64,000 nt of DNA from Epiperipatus broadwayi (taxonomy: Eukaryota > Onychophora > Udeonychophora > Euonychophora > Peripatidae), in the NCBI GenBank assembly GCA_028023455.1, contig JAQFVV010000064.1, positions 3,602,138 to 3,666,137 on the forward strand, in the 5' to 3' direction. The notes under the pieces are model-generated. The model saw only the letters and a program-made list of their open reading frames with translations. It was not told where the DNA came from and made no database searches. Of the stretch, positions 49,826 through 59,426 are shown piece after piece; the stretch's first letter is position 1; each line of letters begins with the position of its first letter. The translations under genes were made by a program, and so were the position numbers.

Positions 49826-52734
49826 CTAAAAAAGAAAGAAAAAATAATAATTAAATTACTATCCATTTTCATAAAAAATAAAACAAAATATCATGCAACA
49901 GTATACAAATACAGCCACATGCCATTTTGCAAGCACATTAAAAAATAGGATGAATGAAATATGAAAGTGCAAGAAAGCTATAAAATAAATAAATAAAATT
50001 AATGAAATTTATTTTTAATGTACATTATTGTTTGTTTTCACATGTGAACATGTTTACTAACTCTGTTTGTTGGAAGGCAACACTTGCCATTAGTGTAGAA
50101 TTTATATTTAGGTATATAATTAAAAATAATCTTAATTTTTTGTTACTAGATATATTTTTTTCATGTTAAAACAAATTTTTGTTTCACTTCAACCTTAACT
50201 TTCTAATGTTTTTATCTTTCATATTTTATTTTGTAACTTAATGGTCAATATTGAACCATTATTATGTATATTTAAATACATTTTGAAATGTTTATATATA
50301 TAATGTAAAATATTTTTATTGCTAAATTAAATATTGATGGTAATCAGCATTTAAAGTTTAAAAAATGTGAAATGTAATTAATATTTTATGTAATAAAAAT
50401 TTTATTTGCATTTTTTAAAATAATTTAATGATTTATACTATCAGAAAAAAAAATGACAACATGAAAAAATTATATTGAAAGATTATTTTTTTATAGGTTG
50501 ATATAAAAATATTAGAATATGAGATAATATATACATTACTAGGGAAAGATACATTAGCTAAAGTTTTAAATTTACTTATAGTCCTGTCCTTTTTATATTT
50601 CATATTAAACATTTAGGAGTTATGATATGGATATCTATGTAGATAAATACTTTTCAGCATAGGTCAGTCTACAGACAGTAATAGCATATGCATTATTAAT
50701 TTAATATTTTTTTCATCCCTATGTAAAAAAAAAGCAGTTTCAAATTGCAATGCTAAACTTTTAAAATTTACTGGGGAAACAGTCCCTCTTTTTCCTTTTC
50801 CTAATTTAACATATTTATCAATGCCTGAAAATATTACTCAAACAAAAGTGTGAAAATTTTGCATGAAGAATTATTTCACAATAATCTAAATGCTAACAGT
50901 AAAACAAATCGTATCTGGATTTTCAATAACAAAATGAATAAAATATTCACTTTATCTCGAATATAATAAATTAAAAATAAATCGAATTACATTTAATCAC
51001 TCTTAAGTTTAAAAGCAAAAGCTGAGATTTTGCATACAAATTCCAGATCAGTTATATTTTATTCTTCCCCATAAACAAAAATATACTCAAACATTTTTTA
51101 TGACGGGGAGGGATTGTTTTGATGAATTGCATTGAAAAAGACAATGAATACTATAGTATTCTCTTTTTTTAATTTATTGCAGTAATAATAACATTACTGA
51201 TAGCTGGTCTGGAAATTATGTGATGTTTTGGAGCATGCTAGTAACAGATTAAACATGGAAATAATTGTTCAATCAACTGAACACTTGGGATCTCAGGATG
51301 TCAGTTTATAAAACTAATAGATTAAATTTCAGTTCAGGAGCTTTTAGCTCTTGAGCCAATAATTAATAGTAATAAATTTCCTTTGATAATGTTAATACAC
51401 GATAAAATTTTTATGCAGTAATTATTATCAGATTAAAATGAACTACCTTAGAAATATTTATAATACTTTTTCAAGAACCTACTTGATATATCTGATACTG
51501 TAAAATTGGATATTGGAAAAGATTAGTAAACATTCAGAAAAAACAAATTCTAAAAAAAAAACCAAAAACTATTCTACCCCCCCCCCTTCTATTCTTGTTA
51601 ATATTTGAAAAGCAAAAGACATCGAAAATGTATGTTCCAGCATATCTTTTCAAGTACTTTTACAATTCAGTGAAACTTTAGCATAATTCTGTGTGAATCT
51701 CCTTATTAAAATTATTTTACTATTATTGAACAAAGTTAGTCATTTTAGTAACACATTTGTTTATTTTAAATTGAAGCCAGAGTAATCGATAGATGAAGGA
51801 AGATTTGTGCATAAAATCCCTATGTAGTGCCTACGTATCTAACAAAATTCAATTACTTCTACATGAAGTTTAAAGCTCTCTGCTTTGGTACAGGCAAACA
51901 ATATCACTTGTTATAAAGCATTGATGTTTTTCAAAGACAAACTCTTCCTAGTTTAATTAAGGTTTAGATATGGGAGATACATGATATCAGTAGTAATGCA
52001 CATTCTCTTCTATGTAAATTCAATATTTTCATAATATCCAGCTTAAATTAACATTGTTGTTAAATACTCATGATACCAAAACTTAATTTGGTTTATTTAA
52101 TTTAAAAATGAATTCATAAATTCACAAATGTAGACTTTTATAAGATGTTAATTCCTTGTTTGGTTGTCTATTTTCATTCTTTTTTTTTCATTCTTATCTC
52201 AGAATGCAAAACTATTTGCAGAAATTCTTTAATCTTAATGCTTTGTGTAGTTAGACAGTGTTTATAATTATTAGATGTTTGGACTTGCCATAAAAAGTAT
52301 ATATTAGTATTTCTTATCAGTTATAACAAGAAATGAATTACTATTGAAATATATATATATGCACACTGATAGTTATTTACTTTGTGTGTGTATGGGTCTC
52401 TTTATATATAATAAATTAATGCTACATTGTCTATGCTTTCCAGGAAACACATTTGTCACCATAAAAAATCTAATTGTCAGATTAATTGTGGTTTTTTTAA
52501 AAATAAGAAAAATCCTGGATATGATTTTTTATTCTCACAAAATGAACATTGCTTGTAGTGAACCAAATGATAGGAAAAGTTAATTCTAGTAACATTATAA
52601 ATTGAAGATGTAGTAGTGTACAACTGAGCATGCTTTGAAATTTTGTTCATTGTTTTTTTATAACGTTTGCTATTAGTCTGATATACTGCTCTGAAAACAT
52701 GCTGTGTAGCCCATTGATATGTGGATATTTTTTT
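49826..52734. other. Probable intron of the minus-strand gene; no exon seen
   Basis: The exon at 47509-49825 needs upstream exons on the minus strand, which would lie at higher coordinates, but I found no coding-like segment here. There is a run of nine C at 51577-51585. Otherwise it is AT-rich. Confidence 0.4.
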
Positions 52735-53020
52735 ATATATATGCACATTAAGTTCTTTTCCTAAAAGCAAATAGTTTTTTTCATATGTCAAATGCGTTGA
52801 CTGGAAGCGAACCCAGGCCAGCTGCTCAAAAGACAGCTATGCTAACCACTAGGCCACCAACGCTTGACTAAAAGCAAATAGTTAACTAATCACCAAAGTT
52901 CTATGACCAAATAACAGCACACAACCTTTGTTAGTGATAATGTGCTATTGCTCACCACCGTTTTAACACAATTTATTTTAGCATTTCAATTTCAAAAGTA
53001 TGTTATAAAGTTTATAGTTT
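52735..53020 (+). repeat. Three-copy dispersed repeat, copy 1 (carries nested SINE)
   Basis: With the nested SINE (52777-52867) and one copy of its target duplication removed, this sequence aligns with 56300-56480 and 57920-58100. Landmarks in order are ttaagttctt, a gactaact/gattaattagg block, tatgaccaaataaca, gtgctattgctcaccacc, and tttagcatttcaatttcaaaa. The repeat class is unknown. Confidence 0.55.
52777..52867 (-). mobile_element. Very short tRNA-derived SINE with 16-bp target duplication
   Basis: A perfect 16-bp direct repeat, ctaaaagcaaatagtt, flanks it (52761-52776 and 52868-52883). On the minus strand, 52863-52794 folds like a tRNA: a seven-pair acceptor stem (GCGTTGG with TCAACGC, one G-U), A-box TGGCCTAGTGG, a five-pair anticodon stem around CTTTTGA, and B-box GGTTCGCTTCC. 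About 20 bases then lead to an A-rich tail against the target site. It lacks a SINE body, so it is either a minimal SINE or a retroposed tRNA. The mismatched D-arm and genomic context argue against a working tRNA. Confidence 0.8.
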
Positions 53021-53993
53021 TATTTCTTGATTAATGCAATATGTCAAATATTTTTAGAAAAGGAATTAATTATGTATCTTCAGTCATCTGCAGAATTGTG
53101 CTAAATTTATAACTTAAGAAAATGAAAAATAATAATTAAATACAAGAATTTTAATATATTTTCCATAAGAACTATAGTATATTAGATATAAAAATAATAT
53201 ATGGTTACTAATTAAATTTGTGTAATATTATACTTCGCTTTTAGAATAATTTTCTGCAGTGACATAAAAATTTACCTTTTCTATTGCTGCTCATCATAAA
53301 GCAGAAAATTATTATTATCATTAGAGCTCAACACAAATGAGTATTTCAGTCTAACTCCACAAGGTTGAAAATAAAAAAAGGTTAAACGTCAAATTAATAG
53401 ATGAATTTGGTAATAACTGTACAAGCTCATATGTGAATCACATTTAACCATGCACTAATCCTCTTAGTCTATTTATTTGATATTTTGCAGTGCTATCCTT
53501 CAATTTTTTTCTGCAGAATGCTATACTTAAAAAAAAACAAAAAACAGCAGCACCTTATTAATTAAAGTTTTCTGTTATATTCTATTCTCAATCTTTCCTA
53601 TGAAAGCAGTCAATATTGCATCTCTTCAGATTATCGGTTAAGATAATTTTTTTGTAAATGAAATGGAGTCTGTTCACGTTTATCATATATTTTTTAAAAA
53701 TTCACTTCATATACCCAATTTAATAAAATTATGCTCCCATATCTATATATTTAGTATTATTCATCCAGTAAACTGAAGAACATACTGATCGATCTTATGA
53801 TTTTTCCATTATATAGAATCTTATGTAGCATCTTTGAATGAATTCTTTCATATTATATATTCTATTTATGATTCTTGGATATAATGATTTAATATTAAAT
53901 ATATTTTAATTGGATACTTTTAACAATTTACTGGCACACCCTAATTGTATATTTTTGTAGAAAAAATAAAAAGTATAAATCCTTTACAAAAAC
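53021..53993. other. Gene-free AT-rich sequence
   Basis: No recognisable coding or repeat feature. Confidence 0.4.
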
Positions 53994-54006
53994 ATCTACT
54001 TTATAT

Positions 54007-54173
54007 TTTTATATTGGACTGTTTCCATTATCTAATATGAATATTGATTGTCTTTAGAAAAATTTAACTTTTATTTAAATATTCCAAATACATTCAACTG
54101 TTAGTAATAGCATTCAATATTCATATTAGATGATGGAAACAGTCTAACCATCATCACAAATCTTCAGAAAAAT
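54007..54173 (+). mobile_element. Foldback SINE-derived insertion, copy D
   Basis: Flanked by the 13-bp direct repeat atctactttatat (53994-54006 and 54174-54186). The left part is inverted 3' sequence (attggactgtttccattatc, continuing through ttccaaatacattcaactgt). The forward part is short (attagatgatggaaacagtc) and is followed by accatcatcacaaatcttcag. The inverted portion is therefore longer than the forward portion, and the junction differs from copies A, B and C. Confidence 0.65.
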
Positions 54174-54569
54174 ATCTACTTTATATGAAACTAAAATTTT
54201 AATATCAGTACTGAACCTCTAATTGAGTACTGCATCCTAGGATATTGCCTAGTTTGGTAGCGGTATTGCTGGTCCTGTCTGGTGACAATTTATTTTTCAA
54301 AAATTGATAATTTGTTTATTGTTAAATAAAAGATTATATATATGAACTTTTTGACTGATTGCAATAAAGGAAATACACCAGGAACTTTTTTTCTTTTTAG
54401 AATAAGGTGTTGACACATTTCAAAAGATTACAGTGAACAATTCTATACACTTTTTTTTTTAAAGATAGAGCTTTGCGATAAATATCAAGTGCTACAACAT
54501 TGTCGCTAATTTTATTAATGATTTTTCAAAATAGACAAAATTAAGATTAGGCTTTTTGCAATAAATTGT

Positions 54570-54785
54570 AATTATATATTAGACTGCTTCCATTATTTAC
54601 TTGAATGTTTTTAGAAAAAAATCAAACTTTATTTTTCAAATTCATAAATTAGTACATAGCAATATTTCAAAGTGATTTCATTCTATTTTAGACGATGATG
54701 GACTAACTAGTAATAGTTCTATCATGGGAATTGAACCAGTGGCTTTTTGATTTGATAATGTTGAATTTTAGGTGAATCTATTAAA
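54570..54785 (-). mobile_element. SINE related to the 31.4-kb element (minus strand)
   Basis: On the minus strand a B-box, ggttcaattcc (54727-54737), is followed by the family body. It ends with tggaagcagtctaat near 54575, the counterpart of the tggaaatagtcca arm. The A-box region (about 54750-54785) is eroded. It sits head to head with the next SINE. Confidence 0.5.
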
Positions 54786-54799
54786 GGCAACAGTTAGAA

Positions 54800-55075
54800 T
54801 ATCTTATATAATTAGAACCTTGGTATATACTTATGTAATGATAACCTGTTCAATTCTAATATTAGTGTTGTCACTGGTCATGTTAGAAATACCTGGAGAA
54901 AAGAGGCATTTAGAACATTGTGTTTTATACTACTAACCTGTGTATGTTATAACTGATAGGTGAATGTATTTGGAAAAGTATAAACAAAGTTTAAATTTTT
55001 CTAAAAATATTTAATGATTGTACTAGATGATGGAAATAATCCAAAATATAAGTGCAAATCAAATGTCATGACAAA
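54800..55075 (+). mobile_element. SINE related to the 31.4-kb element (plus strand)
   Basis: A worn tRNA-like head with a B-box-like cctgttcaattct (54845-54857) precedes gtgttgtcactggtcatg. The shared body follows (aacattgtgttttatactac, tgaatgtatttgg), then agatgatggaaataatccaa. The end (55050-55075) is a diverged version of the catcatcacaaacc terminus. It gives the family's forward, non-foldback layout. Confidence 0.55.
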
Positions 55076-56299
55076 CATTGAATAATATTATTATTTCAAT
55101 CTGTGTTGTTTATTAATGCTATTTATAACCCAATTTATCAAGACAGAAGAAAGATCTTTTGCTTTTCATCATTTTATCAGTTGCTTTTTTTTTGTTTCAA
55201 GAATAAAATCATGTTATAACATATTAATTTTAATTGAATTAGTATATTTTTTAAAAACATATTTTTGAATAAAATAATGTCAATAAGAAAGAGAATATAA
55301 ACTTGATATATTAATTAAATTTATAAGTTAATTTATTACATATTGAGTGACAACATTTTTGGAACATTTAATATGTCATGGATAACAATTTTTCAACTTT
55401 ATGTAATATGAATTTACTTGATATCTTTAAAAAAATTTTTTAATTAGTTGCCATCTATTATATATATGATTATGAATTATCTGAGCATTTGATCTTGGAA
55501 AAAGTGCTCTGGCTGCAATTTCAATACATATACATAAAAAAAATTACTTCGATGTGTTTTTCCCAAAACACCAAATATTTTCAAAGATAATAACTTAATA
55601 TTCATTAATAAATTTGGTATTTATTTTTTAAAAGTTTGTGTAATTTAAAATGTATTGTTTCTCACTATTTTAAAAATTTTAATTTTTTAAAATTGTATGG
55701 TTATTATTTTTTTTACTATCTTATAAAATTGAGCTTAAAAAAAATACTTTTATAAATTTAATCATTAAAGACAAGAAACAACAATGACCTGGTATAAAAA
55801 AAATAGTAAAAATGGGCAGGGGTGTGAAAGAAGGAATAATGGATAAGATAATGAGACATACCTATATATACATATAAATATGTCTCTTAGTATTTATGTA
55901 TAATTTATCAAGGAAAGAATTATTAAAGTAGTAAAACAAAAGGAATTAATAGAAAATAATAGGGAAGAGGATGACAAAGATTATGAGAGTCTGCTTTTTT
56001 GTATATAACTTATAGTATGTATCTACGAAGCTCATTCTGCAAACTTTTAGAATATAGCATGTACATAACTAGAGTGAAACTTTTAACAAACAACTTTGAA
56101 CTAAATTTGCTCATACACCTTCTTGATTTCACACATATATGCATTTGCATATTATTAATAAATTTTAGTTTTTTAAAAATCTTATTTTTAAAATAATTTA
56201 ATTAAGCAGCGAAAAGCAATAGTAAATTAATAATTATTTCATATAGTTTTGTTTTTAGCTGCATTATATCTAAATACAGGATAATTTCCTTTTATATCC
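55076..56299. other. Gene-free AT-rich sequence
   Basis: One small inverted pair (gagacatacc... against ...aaatatgtctc) is present near 55853-55887. No coding potential. Confidence 0.4.
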
Positions 56300-56480
56300 A
56301 TATTTATATGTGTATATTTAAGTTCTTTGCTTGAAGTCAGGTTGATTAATTAGGTAATAAGAGTCTTATGATAAAATGAGAACATTTAGTCAATGTTGAT
56401 GGTAGTTTTCCATTATTTGACAACCTATTAATAAAATTTGCTTTAGCATTTCAATTTTAAAACTACATCTTAAACTTTAT
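56300..56480 (+). repeat. Three-copy dispersed repeat, copy 2
   Basis: Shows ttaagttctttgctt, gattaattaggtaataagag, gatggtagttttccattatt and tttagcatttcaattttaaa, in the same order as the copies at 52.7 and 57.9 kb. It lacks the SINE insertion and so shows the empty target state. Confidence 0.5.
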
Positions 56481-57044
56481 TTTTATTTACATTTATAAAT
56501 ATGACTACTGTTATTTTAATTTTTCATTGAATTAATTAAAAATATTTTGCTTTATTTTTATGTATAAGTAAAAGCAAATTCAAAATTAAATAAAACTTAT
56601 AATTAGAAATAGGAGTACTTCAAATTTGAAATATAATTAATAATTCATTTAAATTTTATAATTTGGTTATATATGCATTTTCATTTTTATGCTTTATATG
56701 TTCATGTGGATATGTGTATATATTGCATTAAAAATAATGAAACTTTTAATATTCTTTGTTATGAAGCATTATTCATGCATCAATACATAAAAACACTTAA
56801 GTTTTCAAAGTAAATAAAGTTATTTTTTTTTTACTCTTTTTACTCAAGAGATGGCATAAGTATTTGCAAGTGGAAATAGCATGCATTTAAATCCTGCCAT
56901 CTAGTGAGAATAATAACAACTTTTTTTTTTTTTTAATTTTTAAAAAATTTAAAGAAAAATACAAAAAGAAAAATAGAGGGAAAATTATAGCACATGCAAT
57001 TAAATGCAGCAAAATAAAATATGAAATAAAATGAGAATTAAAAA

Positions 57045-57244
57045 GTGATGTGTGCATTGGGAGAACCTACAGTGGCCAGATGGGAGTAATGTTACTTGCT
57101 GTTAATGAGATGAGGTTAGATCCAGGCACCATGTGGCTTGCACAATCGAAAAGAACTCTTGCACCCCGCAGTCAACATGGTTTGAGTTTGGTCACATTGA
57201 TCGTTTTCTGTACAGATGAAGAGAAAGTCCTGGTTATATTTTGA
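57045..57244. other. Unidentified GC-richer island
   Basis: About 190 bases with near-balanced composition inside very AT-rich DNA. A 64-codon plus-strand frame (57050-57244) spans it, but the minus strand also has coding-like text (GARVLFDCASHMVPGSNLIS) and a good acceptor, tttctcttcatctgtacag, near 57218-57236. Every minus-strand frame hits a stop within the island. On the plus strand, tggccagatggg (57073-57084) and ggttagatcca (57114-57124) resemble A- and B-boxes 41 bases apart, so a SINE head is possible. I cannot decide between an exon, a SINE and a retroelement fragment. Confidence 0.35.
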
Positions 57245-57919
57245 GTAGGACATAAATGTACATTTGCCACAACTGCTTGAATTTTATTTAAATAATATTG
57301 TGTTTTCTAATATTTTTTTCTATATTATATATATAATATACCTGAATATAAGTTGCCATATTTTAAGTTTATGTACCTCAAAAGAAACAAAGTACTAATG
57401 AAATGAAAGAAAATGAAATTACATAATAAACTAATACAGTCAACATGCAGAGTTATATTATTAATGGTATAAATTATATTTTGTTTAAAAAATAATAATA
57501 ATAATTAGAAACAATTGATTAGGAACTGCTTATATAGAAAATAAATTTCATGCAAATTAAACCATTTTTTTAAAATTAAGTTTAAAATAAATTAATAATC
57601 CAGAAAGTAGAAGTAATTATCTGGGCTGGCAGTAAAAATATATTTATTAAATAAAATAAATTTATGTTAACAAAGTATTTATAATATAATAATAATAACA
57701 AACTAAATTTTAAAAAAAAATATATAAGCAAATTTTTTTTACAAAGCTGAGAATTTTCATGATATTGTTTATCCATAATAAAAATCCAAAGTTAACAGTA
57801 ATCTGGCAAAATATGGCAACCATCAGGGTAATTTGACCACTGCAGGTTCAACAATTGATGTAAAATGAATTTTAAAAATTACAAAAATAATTCATAATGA
57901 TAGATATGTAAATGAATAA

Positions 57920-58105
57920 TGAAAAACATTTTGTGTATGTTAAGTCATCTGTTTAAGACAGAGTAACTAAGCAGTAGAGTACTATGACCAGCTATAACAT
58001 TCAATCATTATCAGTGGTAGTTTGCCATTGCTTGCCACCCTCTTTATATAATCTATTCTAACATTTCAATTGTGATATAGGAAATATTAAATCTTTTTTC
58101 CCCCA
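57920..58105 (+). repeat. Three-copy dispersed repeat, copy 3
   Basis: Contains ttaagtcatctgtttaagac, agtaactaagcagtagagta, tatgaccagctataacattc, agtttgccattgcttgccac and ctaacatttcaattgtgata. It is the copy with the clearest central block and also lacks the SINE. Confidence 0.5.
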
Positions 58106-59426
58106 GTAATGCATCTCTTTGTTCCCTGAGGGAAAAAAATTTCAGCAGAACATTTTTTTATTTACTGTATTGAGATGTTGACTATATATCTTATTTGAAA
58201 AAGTTATTGCCCTTCTCAGTTATTAATTTTAATTGAAAGTATATACAATTATATTTTAATTTAAATTTTTTTATAATATTAAAAAAAAAAAGAGCTGGTT
58301 AATAAATGCTTATATAATATTATAGATATGTCAGATAGTATTTTCATTTTAAATGACACTTATTTTAAATACGTTAAATGTATAAATGGTCCAGAAACTA
58401 CAAATGCTAGTTTTTCAAACTTTTATGCTTATTTAAAAATTAAAACATTTATTTTAATAAGTATTTAATAAAAATTGTTGTAGTCAATAACTGATATCAC
58501 ATATAAAAAAATATAATTTTATTAATAAACATTTTTATTAATTGTTCATTTTTGCAATGAATATGAATTCAAATTTGTGCAAAAATAGATTTGTATTGTT
58601 TAGTACTGCATTCTAATTTTTCATTATATATATGTCCATTCTTAATTGTATTGCTTTAATTAAATTGCATTAGTATTTGTGACTTTGTTGTTCAAGAGTT
58701 TCAGTATATGTAAAATAGTAAGGTTTTCATGGTAAGATGAATAAAAATAAGGTTTGGGGAACATTATACAGAAGTTTTTGAAAGCAGGAAAAAAAATTTG
58801 TGATCATAATAAAACATTATGTTTCAAAATGAACTTTTCTTGAGAACTGTCATGATTTCTAAAATAATAATAATAATAATAATAATAGTAATAATAATAA
58901 TAATAATGTGTGCTTGTTTTTATTTCATAATGATGAAAGTTAAAAACAAATCTGTAAACTATGTCCAACTGATTTTGGGTAAACAAATTGTGAAATTATT
59001 GCTAATAGCTGGAGAAAGAGGCTGAATAAGAAAGGTATCTTCATAACATAAAAATGTATTTTTATCATTTAAACAAAAGTGAAGAAACAATACATTCCTG
59101 AATTACAGAAATCTGTTATTCTATTTCATTCCTAATCAGTAGCAATAATTTTCATTGTTAGTTGGTCAAAAAACAAATTGAAACAATCTACAAATTGTTT
59201 TCTGCTTTTTTCTTCTATGATTGGTGAAAATTCTGATAATAAAAAAACAATAAACAAAAGATTGCAAAATGCATATCTCTTGCTTTTATTTTAGAAATCA
59301 TCACAAAAGATCTCATATTAGCCGCGAAGAAGATGAATGAGATTTCATTAAAAGTTCAGTTGCCTATTCTTTGGAGAATTTTTCTGTTTGAATTTTTATT
59401 TATAAAGATTCACTCAGGCTATTGAC
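58106..59426. other. AT-rich sequence with an (AAT)n microsatellite
   Basis: An interrupted AAT/TAA trinucleotide repeat occupies about 58862-58907. It creates poly-Tyr and poly-Ile chance frames on opposite strands. Nothing else was recognised. Confidence 0.7.

Noticed and set aside
52794-52863. A functional tRNA gene on the minus strand
   Set aside because: The cloverleaf is partial, and the perfect 16-bp target duplication with an A-rich end marks it as a retroposed copy.
58804-59025. Opposing frames with poly-Tyr and poly-Ile
   Set aside because: Produced by the AAT/TAA microsatellite, not genes.
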